DNA of 64,000 bases from Herminiimonas contaminans (GCF_015645465.1 NZ_JADOEL010000015.1:1-64000), one strand, 5' to 3'; shown: positions 1-10,649, counted from the first letter of the stretch. Translations and numbers: made by a program. Notes: generated by a model not told the origin, from the letters alone.

Positions 1-56
1 TCTGCTTGCTTAAGGATGGCAATAATCTGGCTTTCCGAAAAACGCGACTTCTTCAT
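1..56 (-). CDS. IS3-family OrfA, N-terminal 18 codons (runs off the window)
   Basis: The minus strand from the ATG at 56-54 reads MKKSRFSESQIIAILKQA. This is the standard opening of the helix-turn-helix OrfA of IS3-family elements (IS407/IS2-type). The reading frame leaves the window at position 1, so the rest of the element is not visible. It would be the DNA-binding subunit of the OrfAB transposase. It lies in the opposite register to the interrupted Tn3 transposase behind it and explains why that gene ends early. Family assignment is firm from the N-terminus; the subgroup is inference. Confidence 0.8.
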   Translation of the reverse strand, partial: MKKSRFSESQIIAILKQA

Positions 57-126
57 GTAAAACTTCCTCAATTTCGATTGGAGAAAATTCTACTTTCAAA
101 TTCACTTCTTTTCCGGGGGGATTACC
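1..126 (-). mobile_element. End of an IS3-family insertion sequence inside tnpA
   Basis: Tn3-transposase similarity stops after codons for YAFR near position 128. From about 126 towards 1 the sequence is unrelated and carries a C-run next to CGGAAAAG, as found at IS3-family ends, followed by the OrfA start. The outer boundary is placed by loss of transposase similarity and could be off by a few bases. The other end and the target duplication lie outside the window. Confidence 0.65.
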
Positions 127-2694
127 GCGGAACGCGTAGTACAGCTTGTTCTTGCGGCTGGCCGTGCCCAGCCGGCGGAGAATGGTCGATGGTGCGATCT
201 TGCCGGCCTTGATCGAAATGACGACTCGCAACATGTCTTTCATGTGCCGGCCGATCAACTCCCAATCGATGGTGCCACGGAACAGGCTGTCGATATGGTC
301 GTAATGATCACCCCGGTCGGCTCTGTAAAAGAGCAAATCCTTGATGTTTCGGATGCGCGGCATCAGGTTAATTCCCAACAGGTGAGCCAACCCGAAGACA
401 GGAGTGCTTTGCGCCTGCGTATCGCCGTGCAAAGTGTCAGGTTGAATGTCCGATTGATTGTTGATCAGCCCGTCGAGGATATACACCGCTTCGTAGACGC
501 CGCACGGAATGAAGTGACTGAATAGTGCAATATATTTGTCCGACACATGGTAGTAGCCGATGCCGCCATAACCGCCGTATCGGATGTGGTACTCGGAAAG
601 CAGATTCTGCTCGTACATATTCCACTTGGTGCCGTCGGCCGACGCACTCTTGCCCGATCCCCAGTAGCGCGGCAACGCGAATCGATTGTATGCATTGATG
701 ACTTTCATGATTGCCTTGTCCAGGCGCTGCTCGGTGACATGCTTGAGGTTCAACCACGCCACTTGCTTGCGGCTCAAGCCTTTGACGGATTTCGCCGTTT
801 GGGTTGGACCTAAATTGCAGCCGTAGCAAAACAGCGTCGTGATAAAGCGTTTGCGTGGATCATCCACCTTGGTTTCAAATCCAGACAGCGGGCCGAACAG
901 CCGGTGCAAATCCAACCATTTTTCCGTCTCGGTCAACACGTCTAGGATGCTGACATCGTTCATCTGGGCCCGGATAGCTTCGTCCACCATTTCCAGCTCA
1001 GGCGGCGGCTTTTGCCGCTCCGCACGCCGAATGACCAGGCCCGTTTCATCGATATCGACGCTGCCGTTTTCCGGGAAGCGCTTATCGACCTCCCTGGACA
1101 AGGTTTTCAGCTGCTCGCTCAAGCTGCTAATGAACGCTTTCGGTTCCATCGGTAGGCCGACCAGCTCGCCGTAGTTCTCCACTTCCTTGTCGTATTCTTC
1201 CCAACTCACCAGGTGGTTGCGATAATCATCATAATCGCCGCTATGCTCCACGTACAGGTCGCCGGACTTCAATTCGTCCATCACCTCGGAAAATACCGCC
1301 AGCTCGAAATATTTGCGATGGAAATGCGTTGGCGGCGTGCTTTGGCGCTTGCCGAATATCAGATTACGCCATTTCTCCGGCATCCAGTCGAGCGTCAGAA
1401 TGTCGAGGCCTGTCTCCGCAATGGACAATTGCTCTCGATGGCTTGATCGATATCGTTGAGCCAGGGCGATCACCCGCAGCACGCTGTCATCCTGTGAGCT
1501 TGAACGCAGCGTCAATGCTTCAAGGCACTTGAACAGCAGGCTGCGCTTGGCGGCGTAACCGGACAACATGAACGGGTAGTAATTGTTGCCCGCATAGGCC
1601 ATATGCTCATCGCACTCGTTAATCCAACCGTCGATGTCGCCATCCAGGGATTTCTCAATGCGGGCGACGCGCTGGTCGCCGGTGCCGTCTTCGCTCAATA
1701 CCGTCAGCACTTCGCGGAACTGTCCGATCAGGCGCTCAACCTGATCGGACTGCTGCAAGTGATACTGACGCAAGCGTTCCTCAGCCGCGTTGTGCATGCT
1801 GCGTATGGACTTGATGAAAATTTCGGCGATATCGTCCATCGCCTTGCACAACTGCGTTTGGATCAACAGAACCGCCAGCGTGTAGCGCTTCAGCGGCTTC
1901 AATGCCCGCATTTCGGCCAAGTCGAGCGCCCTGGCTTCGAGCACCAACTGTTCGCGTTTGGTAGCCGGAATATGGTCGGTGTCCGGTAAATCCTCGGCCA
2001 ACCCGATCATGGTATCGATATGCACCAGGAAATCGGCCACTTCCCGCACGTTCGGCTGTTTTGGTTCGCGTTTCAGGCTGTCCCACAAGCTACGCGTCGG
2101 GCCTGTTTCCATGAGTTGGTCGAGCCGTCCGACCACCTCGGCCGGCAAGGCGCCGACGACGGCCTTGTAGATGCGATCGTTGACCGTTGCCCGCGCGTTG
2201 CGCGCCAGGCGGAATAGCTGGGTAAAGCCCGGCAATTCAAAACGACGCTGAATCAGTTCCTCGATCAGTACGTTGATGATGTCAGGCAGCTCCTGCTTGG
2301 TTTGCGCCGCCTGCAACGCCTGTTCACGCAGCCAGGTCTCCCCCGCAGCGTCGAGCACACGAATGCCAACATACTCACGCAAGGACTTGTGATGTCGGTA
2401 GCGACTGCCGGACTGGTCGTATTTCAGCATTGCCGACTTGCGCGGCACGCGCAGCTGGGCGCGGGAACAGATGTGCTCGACAATCACCGTCGGCACGCTC
2501 GACAACGCCACAAAATAGCCCAGGCGCTGGAGCAGTTTCAGTTGGACGAGAAGAAATACTTGCTGGGAGACTTGACGGTATTGCGAGGCCACGAATTTCA
2601 ATTCGGCTGACGTTGGGGAGTAAATGGCGATCAGCTCGCGTTCTGTGAACTCAAGCTTTAAGCGTGGATAGGCCGTTTCATGGACGCCACTCAT
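127..2694 (-). pseudogene. tnpA: Tn3-family transposase TnpA, 3' end cut off by an IS3 element
   Basis: About 856 codons of a Tn3-family transposase remain; the family is normally close to 1000 residues. The N-terminus (RLKLEFTERELIAIYSPT) matches the DUF4158 region. The C-terminal DDE domain is present from about residue 590, with the first Asp in SADGTKW and the second in the HGDTQAQ segment. The protein is cut just after YYAFR, so the region holding the catalytic Glu (normally in an NKSE-type motif) is lost and the product should be inactive. The frame continues by chance into the IS to a stop at 10-12. The N-terminus does not look like Tn21/Tn501 TnpA as I remember it; it may instead belong to the Tn4651-like element whose tnpS/tnpT module lies at 9.7-11.9 kb. 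That link is inference. Confidence 0.85.
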
Positions 2695-2799
2695 CGTGAT
2701 CGATCAATCGTGTGTCATGTCTTTTGGAGGATTCGAAACATTGCACTGTGATGGCTATTTTGTCAATGGCCCTGCTTTGTTTGGTCAACAACGGTACGT

Positions 2800-2944
2800 A
2801 GCAGCGAATCGAGTTCAGGCCGCTGGGTGTCCTTGCCCGACGCCATGTGGTAAACACCCTGCCGACTTCGACATGCTCAAATTGCCGTTCCGGGTCCTGG
2901 TCGAAGCTGCTGACCCGGACGTAGTCAATGCGTTGATCCTGCAA
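2800..2944 (-). pseudogene. tnpR: Serine resolvase tnpR remnant (frameshifted, first ~45 codons)
   Basis: Reading from the TTG at 2944, the minus strand gives QRIDYVRVSSFDQDPERQ, the conserved N-terminus of Tn21/Tn501-type serine resolvases including the catalytic Ser of the YVRVSS motif. After VFT one base is missing and the similarity (ASGKDTQRPELDSLL) continues in another frame. It then stops near 2800, well before the rest of the catalytic domain. The remnant lies between the mer module and tnpA, where tnpR belongs in a Tn21-type transposon. It cannot encode a working resolvase. Confidence 0.8.
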
Positions 2945-2993
2945 GATGCCTCCAAACACGAAAGCTAACTCTATTCTGACGTTGCAAAGTGGC

Positions 2994-3224
2994 CTATCCT
3001 GACATCAGGATAGGGGATGCTTCAGTCTGACGGTAGCGAGTCGCAGGCTTCGGGGCGGTGCCGATTTCGTTCGCTGCCTTGGCGCGCGCCTGGAAGCGCT
3101 GATAGCACTCCAGCCCGCAGAAGTGTTTGACGTACTCCGCGCCTTCCGGGGTAAAAGCGGCATCGAGCGGAATTTCCTTGCAGCACACACAGCAACTGGT
3201 GACAGTCGGATCATTTGCATTCAT
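2994..3224 (-). CDS. DUF3330 family protein of mer transposons
   Basis: This 76-residue protein begins [18 protein letters not shown] and has a second cysteine pair in [10 protein letters not shown]. It is the small cysteine-rich protein commonly found between urf2 and tnpR in Tn21/Tn501-like mercury transposons. Four or more cysteines in CxxC-like pairs suggest metal binding; the function is not established. The start chosen is the internal ATG at 3224 because the upstream part of the open frame encodes the tail of the deleted urf2 EAL protein. Confidence 0.8.
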   Translation of the reverse strand: MNANDPTVTSCCVCCKEIPLDAAFTPEGAEYVKHFCGLECYQRFQARAKAANEIGTAPKPATRYRQTEASPILMSG

Positions 3225-3442
3225 CGCCGCGGCCCTCCATTGACTGACAAAGGCGGCGAATGCCGCCGCCGGCATAGGCTTGGCGAACAGGAAGCCTTGT
3301 CCCGCGTTGCAGTCCGCTTGCCGCAACTGGCTGGATCACTGCGCAAATCGACAACCGGCTGGTAGTGCAATTCAAGCTGACCGCGCACAACCGCTTGCAC
3401 CAGTTGCGCCACCGTCCATTCAATCGGATGGGAAGCGCTCAT
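3225..3442 (-). pseudogene. urf2 (EAL-domain protein) with a large internal deletion
   Basis: From the ATG at 3442 the frame encodes the start of an EAL protein (WTVAQLVQAVVRGQLELHY, then QPVVDLRS). Within about 35 codons it jumps, in a different frame, to the C-terminal end of the same domain ([18 protein letters not shown]). The central part carrying the catalytic EAL signature and metal ligands is gone. Intact mer transposons carry a full urf2 here, so this is a deletion derivative. Its first codons overlap the merE stop. Confidence 0.75.
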
Positions 3443-3675
3443 GATTGACCTCTGAAGGCCCGCAGCAGCCGCGTCACAGACAGGACAAACAAGCCAGTCA
3501 GCGTGAGGGCCGCAATACCCCAGTGTTCCCCGATGAACGCGCCGGCCGTCGTGCCCGCGAGCACAATGGCGAGAATAGGCAAATGGCAGGGACAGGTGAG
3601 CACAGCCAGCGCGCCCCACAGATAGCTGGTAAACGGCTTGTGTGTCTCGGTCGGCAAGTGCTCGGGGCCGTTCAT
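3439..3675 (-). CDS. merE: MerE, small mercury transporter
   Basis: The product has 78 residues, the normal MerE length. Two hydrophobic segments (about 20-42 and 47-68) flank the cysteine-containing [11 protein letters not shown] stretch typical of MerE, a membrane protein reported to move both inorganic and methyl mercury. The start overlaps the merD stop by four bases, so the two are translationally coupled at the distal end of the merTPCADE operon. Confidence 0.92.
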   Translation of the reverse strand: MNGPEHLPTETHKPFTSYLWGALAVLTCPCHLPILAIVLAGTTAGAFIGEHWGIAALTLTGLFVLSVTRLLRAFRGQS

Positions 3676-4037
3676 GGCAGACTCTCCGCGTGCTGCGCCG
3701 GCGCGCTTGGCATGGTGGCCAGCTGCATTTCCAGATCGGCCAACGCTTCGCGCCGGCGTTCGACAAACTGGTGCAGCACGGCAAGCTGCGCGGCCGCCTC
3801 ATCGGCGTCCGCAGCATCCAACGCCCGGTACAGGCGCGCCAACGCGTCCAGACCGATGCCCGCCTCGAAGGCGGCCCGCACGAAGCACAGTCGCTGCAAG
3901 GCGGCGTCATCGAACAGGCCGTAGCCACCCGTGGTGCAGGCGACTGGCCGCAGCAATCCACGCAGCAGGTAATCGCGCACGATATGCACACTCACCCCGG
4001 CATCAAGGGCCAACCGGGATACCGTGTAGGCGTTCAT
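3672..4037 (-). CDS. merD: MerD, co-regulator of the mer operon
   Basis: A 121-residue MerR-like protein beginning [20 protein letters not shown], with a winged-helix N-terminus (about 3-70) and a short helical tail. It matches Tn21/Tn501 MerD over its whole length. MerD is known to bind the mer operator weakly and help switch expression off. An in-frame upstream start seven codons earlier exists, but the MNAYTV start is the conserved one and was chosen. It lies 17 bases after merA. Confidence 0.93.
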   Translation of the reverse strand: MNAYTVSRLALDAGVSVHIVRDYLLRGLLRPVACTTGGYGLFDDAALQRLCFVRAAFEAGIGLDALARLYRALDAADADEAAAQLAVLHQFVERRREALADLEMQLATMPSAPAQHAESLP

Positions 4038-4054
4038 CGAACATCTCCTTTTCT

Positions 4055-6204
<2,150 letters not shown>

Positions 6205-6231
6205 GTGTCGCTCCCGAGTTCGGTTAACGGA

Positions 6232-6507
6232 TCAGCGTTTGAGGCTGGACGGATAGCCCGCGTCCTCGGTCGCCTTGGTCAACTTCTGGACGTTGGTCTT
6301 GGCATCGTCGAAGGTGACGACGGCCTGGCGCTTGTCGAAACTTACGTCGGTCTTGCTCACGCCCTCAACCTTGGAAAGCGCGTGCTTGACAGTGATCGGG
6401 CAAGAGGCGCAGGTCATGCCAGGCACGGACAGCGTGACGGTCTGAGTGGCGGCGAACACGGGGGCAACGAAAGCGGCGAGAGCGAGGGAGGCAAACAGCT
6501 TTTTCAT
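6232..6507 (-). CDS. merP: MerP, periplasmic mercury-binding protein (copy 1)
   Basis: A 91-residue precursor with a signal peptide (about 1-20, ending VFAAT) and a heavy-metal-associated domain with the GMTCASC motif. MerP takes up Hg(II) in the periplasm and passes it to MerT. The ATG at 6507 was chosen because it gives the conserved MKKLFASLALAAF leader; the longer open frame upstream is merT sequence in another frame. Confidence 0.95.
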   Translation of the reverse strand: MKKLFASLALAAFVAPVFAATQTVTLSVPGMTCASCPITVKHALSKVEGVSKTDVSFDKRQAVVTFDDAKTNVQKLTKATEDAGYPSSLKR

Positions 6508-6520
6508 GATGAACTCCTGA

Positions 6521-6871
6521 TTAGTAGAAAAATGGCATGACGTAGGGAAAACCAAGCGCGACCAAGACCAACACGGCGACGAACCAGAAAATGAGCTTGT
6601 AGGTGGTGCGCACTTGCGGAATCGCGCACACCTCGCCCGGCTTGCAGGCTTGCGCCGGGCGGTAGATGCGCCGCCAGGCGAAGAACAGCGCCACCAACGC
6701 TGCACCGATGAAAATCGGGCGATACGGCTCCAACACTGTCAGGTTGCCGATCCATGCCCCGCTGAACCCCAACGCGACCAAGACCAGCGGGCCGAGGCAG
6801 CAGGTCGAAGCGAGAATGGCGGCCAGCCCGCCGGCGAAGAGCGCGCCGCGCCCGTTTTGTGGTTCAGACAT
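6521..6871 (-). CDS. merT: MerT, inner-membrane mercuric ion transporter (copy 1)
   Basis: A 116-residue membrane protein with three predicted transmembrane segments. The cysteine pair in ASTCCLGP lies in the first segment and a second pair (C-KPGEVC) lies on the cytoplasmic loop, both known mercury relay sites. It is the first gene of the operon, about 35 bases downstream of the -10 of the mer promoter. Confidence 0.95.
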   Translation of the reverse strand: MSEPQNGRGALFAGGLAAILASTCCLGPLVLVALGFSGAWIGNLTVLEPYRPIFIGAALVALFFAWRRIYRPAQACKPGEVCAIPQVRTTYKLIFWFVAVLVLVALGFPYVMPFFY

Positions 6872-6906
6872 GCGCTTGTCCTTTCGAATCTAAATTGGGT
6901 AGACTA

Positions 6907-6937
6907 AGCTTACTTCCGTAGTCAGGTACAGAGTCAA
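6907..6937 (-). promoter_or_regulatory. mer promoter/operator for merTPCADE (copy 1, degenerate dyad)
   Basis: On the minus strand there is a -35 TTGACT (6937-6932), a 19-bp spacer and a -10 TAAGCT (6912-6907). The overlong 19-bp spacer is the hallmark of MerR-controlled promoters. The spacer dyad reads CCGTA-gtcagg-TACAG, one mismatch from the perfect CCGTA/TACGG dyad of the other two operators in this window. A short merR-start-like sequence (ATGCGAAACA) follows at 6943, so this is a duplicated operator that lost its own merR. Confidence 0.88.
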
Positions 6938-7035
6938 GTCATATGCGAAACATTTTTCGTGCTGTACGCACAGCAGCGAAAACGCACCCCGCCATCCTTC
7001 GCGCATCGGGCACAGATAGCCGCTCGCATGCCTCG

Positions 7036-7695
7036 TCATGTGGAATAGTGGCCAAGCAGCCTCCTTTGGAACGAGAAAAAGGCATTACCCATGGCAGCCG
7101 CTTGTGGCAAAGAAAAGATGAGTGCGCCAGGGGAAGTCGTGCAATGCCGGCAGACAAAATTGATATTGACGCATAGGCTGTTGCAGCATGCTTGTCCTTC
7201 TCCCGCACCAGATTCCCAGACGACGCGTGCGGCCTCCGGATTCTGATGTTCCTTCTCCACACTGCCGTTCGCCGCCAGCGAGCAGGCGAGGTGGCAGCGG
7301 CAAACCACGCACCGGGCTGTGATGCGCGCGGCTTGCCGCACCATGCGTGGAATCGCGAGCGCATCGATCGCGCACATGGCATGGACACTCTTGCCTGCGA
7401 AATGAACGTGGATTTCAGTCTGGCGAGCGCTGAAGGGATAGCAGCCGATGCCTTGCTCGCCGATGGCGATGGCGTCCATCGCGCACAGCGCGTCGAGCAC
7501 CGCCTGTGGGAAGATCCTCGCTGCAGGCGGTGCTGCTTCGTGTATCCAATGACCGAGAATCCTGGCATAGGTCGACTGCAGCGTGGGATGCGCGTCTTCG
7601 ATCCGTGCCTGCAACGGAAACGCGTACGCCAGCTTCTGCTGCGCACACGTCACCGCCGCTTTGAGTCCCAGTCGCGATTCGGTCGATATATTCAT
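7036..7695 (-). CDS. merB: Organomercurial lyase MerB (alkylmercury lyase family)
   Basis: MerB protonolyses the C-Hg bond of organomercurials and delivers Hg(II) to MerA. The 219-residue product contains the catalytic MCAIDALAIP motif (C108 and D111) and a downstream cysteine in SLCVNINFV, about where the second catalytic cysteine lies. Extra cysteines (VVCRCHLAC, ACC, VCRHC) make it more cysteine-rich than the R831b-type enzyme. The start at 7695 follows a GAGGAACC ribosome site; a longer frame upstream is non-conserved. It lies alone between two mer operators and is read from the operator at 7752-7782, divergently from merR. Confidence 0.82.
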   Translation of the reverse strand: MNISTESRLGLKAAVTCAQQKLAYAFPLQARIEDAHPTLQSTYARILGHWIHEAAPPAARIFPQAVLDALCAMDAIAIGEQGIGCYPFSARQTEIHVHFAGKSVHAMCAIDALAIPRMVRQAARITARCVVCRCHLACSLAANGSVEKEHQNPEAARVVWESGAGEGQACCNSLCVNINFVCRHCTTSPGALIFSLPQAAAMGNAFFSFQRRLLGHYST

Positions 7696-7751
7696 ATTCT
7701 TGGTTCCTCGACTTAGAAAAGAGCAATGGCGAACGTGTTCCAAATGGTTTA

Positions 7752-7782
7752 AGCTTATTTCCGTAGTTATGTACGGAGTCAA
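7752..7782. promoter_or_regulatory. mer operator between merB and merR (perfect dyad)
   Basis: Reading the minus strand: -35 TTGACT (7782-7777), 19-bp spacer, -10 TAAGCT (7757-7752). The spacer holds the perfect MerR dyad CCGTA-gttatg-TACGG. It drives merB leftwards and lies just ahead of merR on the plus strand, so MerR can repress its own gene from the same site. Confidence 0.9.
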
Positions 7783-7787
7783 GCGAT

Positions 7788-8222
7788 ATGAGAAACAATG
7801 TGGAGAAGCTGACTATCGGCATTTTCGCCAAGGCGGCCGGGGTCAGCGTGGAGACCATCCGGTTCTATCAGCGCAAGGGCTTGTTGCCGGAGCCGGACAA
7901 GCCCTATGGCAGCATCCGCCGCTATGGCGAGGCGGATGTGACGCGAGTGCGGTTCGTGAAATCAGCCCAGCGGCTGGGTTTCAGTCTGGATGAAATCGCC
8001 GAGCTGTTGAGGCTGGAGGATGGCACCCATTGCGAGGAAGCCAGTAACCTGGCCGAGCACAAGCTTAAGGACGTGCGCGAGAAAATGGCTGACTTGGCGC
8101 GCATGGAGGCCGTGCTGTCTGATCTGGTGTGCGCCTGCCATGCGCGGAAGGGGAATGTTTCCTGCCCGCTGATTGCGTCTCTGCAAGGGAAGAAAGAACC
8201 TCGTAGTGCCACCGTGACGTAG
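7788..8222 (+). CDS. merR: MerR, Hg(II)-responsive activator/repressor (copy 1)
   Basis: A 144-residue regulator with an N-terminal winged helix-turn-helix (about 8-75, [20 protein letters not shown]), a dimerisation helix, and the mercury-binding cysteines at positions 82, 117 and 126 (plus C115). It is full length and should be functional. It probably serves both the adjacent merB operator and the merT operator 850 bases to the left, because the latter has no merR of its own. Confidence 0.96.
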   Translation: MRNNVEKLTIGIFAKAAGVSVETIRFYQRKGLLPEPDKPYGSIRRYGEADVTRVRFVKSAQRLGFSLDEIAELLRLEDGTHCEEASNLAEHKLKDVREKMADLARMEAVLSDLVCACHARKGNVSCPLIASLQGKKEPRSATVT

Positions 8223-8238
8223 TCGAGAGGCGACTGCG

Positions 8239-8276
8239 GCTTAGCGTACGATTTTTTCCGTTTTGTGAGCTGCCCC
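8239..8276 (-). repeat. 38-bp Tn21-type terminal inverted repeat (right end of the mer transposon)
   Basis: The minus strand starting at 8276 reads GGGGCAGCTCACAAAACGGA and continues with an A-run and GTACGCTAAG. This matches the Tn21/Tn501 terminal repeat pattern (GGGG, CTCA, AAAACGGAAAA, CACGCTAAG). It lies just after merR, the normal position of the outer end of such transposons. The next five bases (tatag, 8277-8281) would be half of a target duplication. The partner end is not visible. Confidence 0.82.
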
Positions 8277-8405
8277 TATAGGGAGTAAGCCGGATTAAAA
8301 GCCAGTAATGACGCATAAGCATAAAAGTAATAAGGAAGGCGATTTTTATATTGTTTTTAGCATTAATCGATTCGCAGGGTAAAGTTGAACAAGACGCTGG
8401 ATTGC

Positions 8406-8531
8406 CTATTCTGCCTTCCGTTTGCGTCGTGATCGCATCGGTTTTTGCGCATCTTGTATTTTTACGACCATGCGGTTAACTTCTTCCGCTTGGCGTTGCC
8501 AGTTTTTCGCGTCGGTGGACAGCAAGGACAT
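8406..8531 (-). CDS. Short unrecognised reading frame (41 residues)
   Basis: From the ATG at 8531 it reads MSLLSTDAKNWQRQAEEVNR and ends in a basic tail (RSRRKRKAE). It is charged and helical and could be the tail of a longer lost gene, because the frame stays open for some codons upstream of the ATG. It is the only coding-like stretch in the roughly 400 bases between the transposon end (8276) and 8673; the rest shows no recognisable feature. Confidence 0.25.
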   Translation of the reverse strand: MSLLSTDAKNWQRQAEEVNRMVVKIQDAQKPMRSRRKRKAE

Positions 8532-8672
8532 TTGCGCGGTAGTACGAGTTGTCAGCGTTCAGCCGATTAAATAGAACCGGATTTCGGATCCGGAACCAAG
8601 TCAATGAGCGCTACTTTCGTACATTGGCCGATCCGCTGCCGGCAGAAGTCATCAGGCAATTTGACGCCATGC

Positions 8673-8879
8673 TTAGCCGAGATGATTGAGATGGCGCGAA
8701 CGGAGCATCGCCGCCATTAATGCTATTTCCGCTTGATTGTGATTTTCGTTGCAAAACGAACATGCATTGACTGGCATTGCCTCCATCCTCGAAAAGCCAC
8801 ATTTCGGGCAAGTCAGAACAGAGTCGAGAACGGCCGTACCATGCCGCAGAGGGAAATCCGGCGGCGTCGCCTTGACCAC
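8673..8879 (-). pseudogene. Remnant of a GDCCVxC-type metal-associated small protein
   Basis: The segment VLTCPKCGFSRMEAMPVNAC resembles the first half of the small zinc-ribbon proteins that end in GDCCVFCSYGS and often lie beside mercury and other metal-resistance genes. Here the family sequence stops after ACSF and continues as an unrelated tail (NHNQAEIALMAAMLRSRHLN), so the second cysteine motif is missing. It is probably a deletion fusion rather than a working gene. The start is uncertain. Confidence 0.5.
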
Positions 8880-8944
8880 TGCGAGTATCCCAGCGGCAAG
8901 CTATATTTTTGTGTTTGGTGCTCCCATTTAATGCCTCAAAGATG

Positions 8945-9142
8945 TTAGTGCAATGGCCTGCCGCTGAGTGAGCGGGTGAACTCCAGATAAGCACGCTGTA
9001 GGTCGTCTTCGTCGTCCGTTCGGCATGCCAGTATCTCGAGCGCCTGGAGCAAATGCTCGGCAATCTGCCAGTCTTCCTCGTGACATGCCCGTTTAAATGC
9101 CGCCAATACGTCATCATCTAGAGTACGTTTCTTCCTGCTCAT
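8945..9142 (-). CDS. Hypothetical 65-residue acidic protein next to a metal-binding protein
   Basis: This small soluble protein begins MSRKKRTLDDDVLAAFKRAC and is helical and acidic (DDEDDL), with no membrane segment or signal peptide. It is read in the same direction as, and 38 bases downstream of, the heavy-metal-associated protein at 9181-9411, so the two likely form an operon. I do not recognise a characterised family. Confidence 0.6.
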   Translation of the reverse strand: MSRKKRTLDDDVLAAFKRACHEEDWQIAEHLLQALEILACRTDDEDDLQRAYLEFTRSLSGRPLH

Positions 9143-9180
9143 TTTTCCACCATTTCCTCAGACACCTTTCGTCCTTGGCG

Positions 9181-9411
9181 TTAGAGAGTTGAGACAGCGG
9201 CCTCAAATCCCGCATCCTTTAGCTGCGCCTGCACTTCCTCGGTTGTGACTTGGTCAGGATTGATGACGACCGCTATATGCTGGGTTTTCGCATTCGCCAG
9301 AACCTCTTGGACGCCTGCCAGCCGCGAAAGGGCAAGACGCACGCGCGACTCGCAACCTGCGCAGTGCATTTTTTCTTCGCCAATCACCGTAAAATCAATT
9401 TTGATCACCAT
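9181..9411 (-). CDS. Heavy-metal-associated (HMA/CopZ-like) small protein
   Basis: A 76-residue single HMA domain with an HCAGCESRV motif in place of the usual GMTCxxC, and no signal peptide. It should be a cytosolic metallochaperone binding a soft metal ion through the two cysteines. It follows the truncated MFS transporter at 9446-9690 on the same strand, which suggests they once formed a metal-resistance operon with the 65-residue protein downstream. Confidence 0.82.
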   Translation of the reverse strand: MVIKIDFTVIGEEKMHCAGCESRVRLALSRLAGVQEVLANAKTQHIAVVINPDQVTTEEVQAQLKDAGFEAAVSTL

Positions 9412-9445
9412 GTCATGCTCCTTTCATTGTAGTAAATATCGCTGT

Positions 9446-9690
9446 TTATTTATGTGATTCGGATTTAAACAGCTTGGCAGCAAAAACACCCGCCAGAACG
9501 GCGACGACACCAAAAACAAGAAAAACGGTTTCGAAACCGAGCGACAACATCCCTCCGAAAATCAAGCTACCTGTACCAAAACCGAGAACAATGTAAAGAC
9601 ATTCAACCCCATTGCTTGGCCGCAATGGGGGACTCAAATCATTGACGATTCCAGCAAGCAAAGGCTGTGTCAGGTCATAGCCTAGTGACA
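9446..9690 (-). pseudogene. C-terminal remnant of an MFS transporter, two frameshifts
   Basis: The minus strand encodes YDLTQPLLAGIVNDLS and then GFGTGSLIFGGMLSLGF, typical of the last helices of a major-facilitator permease. Between them the expected GQAMGLNVFTLF is found in a neighbouring frame, so two compensating shifts have occurred. Everything upstream is missing: the gene is cut at the end of the tnpS gene (9675-9690). It is the damaged partner of the HMA protein downstream. Confidence 0.75.
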
Positions 9691-10649
9691 ATAGGGGCGC
9701 GATCACGGGACGCGCCCGTGATCGCGCGCTCGATGCGATGCTTTGCAAACGGATCGGCAGAATCAACGTAACGCATGGCAGACTGGACGTTTTTCCATCC
9801 CACATATTCCATCAAAGTCTTCAGGTCCCATCCATTGGACGTGGCCCAGTTGGCGAAGCCACGCCGCAATGAATGACTACTGTACAACTCAGCCGATGCA
9901 ATGCCGGCTTCGGCCAACATTGTCCGTAGGAGCGGTGCCAGACTATCCGTATGCATGCCAGTTTCCCCAAGATGTCCCCATCGATTGACGGCGCGAAACG
10001 CAGGTCCTTCGCGCAAATGCGATACTGCCATCCACTCAAGGTACGCATCGACTGGACAAAGCCGGGACAACGCGGGTGCTTTGAAGCTCGTTCCCTGGTA
10101 AGTCCGGTCACCCTTGGTTTGCGGGAAATAACAGGTCATGCCTTCTCCTGGTACGACCTCGACGTGTTCAATTTGCAGCCGCGTTAATTCGTCGCCGCGA
10201 AAGCCACGCCAAAAACCGAGGAGCAGTATGGCCTTGTTGCGGGCATGCCGTAACTCTGCGGCGCGATCACTTGCGGAACGCGCCGCACTAGTCGTGGCAT
10301 CCAACCATTGCACAACCTGTTCCAAATGTTCGAGTTGGAGCGGTTTGGCGCGTTTTTCGACGGCCGGATGGAGTGCCTGAATACCTCGCAAGACCTGACG
10401 CACGACGGGAGCCTTGGTGGGGTCGGGGAAACCTTGATCTATATGCCACTGCGCCAACGCTGCCAAACGGTGCCGCAACGTATTGACCGCTAGAGTCTCG
10501 GCGTGCGCGACCAGATAACGCGCAATGCTGTCGGTAGTAGCGGGCAGGAATCCGCCCCATTCGATTTCGAAGTGTCGAATGGCCGAACGATAGCTTTCGC
10601 GGGTGTTGTCGCGGGTGGCAGCGTGAATGTAGTGGTCGAGCGTCGTCAA
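9675..10649 (-). CDS. tnpS: Tyrosine recombinase TnpS-like (cointegrate resolution, copy 1)
   Basis: A 324-residue tyrosine recombinase: SAM-like DNA-binding N-terminus (about 1-100) and catalytic domain with Arg in FWRGFRGDEL, His-x-x-Arg in SHSLRRGF, a GW motif and the nucleophilic Tyr in MRYVDS. Size, sequence type and the divergent KfrA-like partner (10849-11883) match the TnpS/TnpT resolution system of Tn4651-group transposons, which acts at the rst site between the two genes. A paralogue is at 20455-21444. The catalytic residues all appear present. Confidence 0.85.
   Translation of the reverse strand: MTTLDHYIHAATRDNTRESYRSAIRHFEIEWGGFLPATTDSIARYLVAHAETLAVNTLRHRLAALAQWHIDQGFPDPTKAPVVRQVLRGIQALHPAVEKRAKPLQLEHLEQVVQWLDATTSAARSASDRAAELRHARNKAILLLGFWRGFRGDELTRLQIEHVEVVPGEGMTCYFPQTKGDRTYQGTSFKAPALSRLCPVDAYLEWMAVSHLREGPAFRAVNRWGHLGETGMHTDSLAPLLRTMLAEAGIASAELYSSHSLRRGFANWATSNGWDLKTLMEYVGWKNVQSAMRYVDSADPFAKHRIERAITGASRDRAPIVTRL

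Noticed and set aside
3221..3991. A 256-codon open frame on the minus strand overlapping merE and merD
   Set aside because: It is a shadow of merD/merE in another frame; only its last part coincides with the true urf2 remnant.
6943..7176. A plus-strand frame starting ATGCGAAACATT after the merT operator
   Set aside because: Only the first ten bases resemble merR; the rest is antisense to the end of merB and has no helix-turn-helix.
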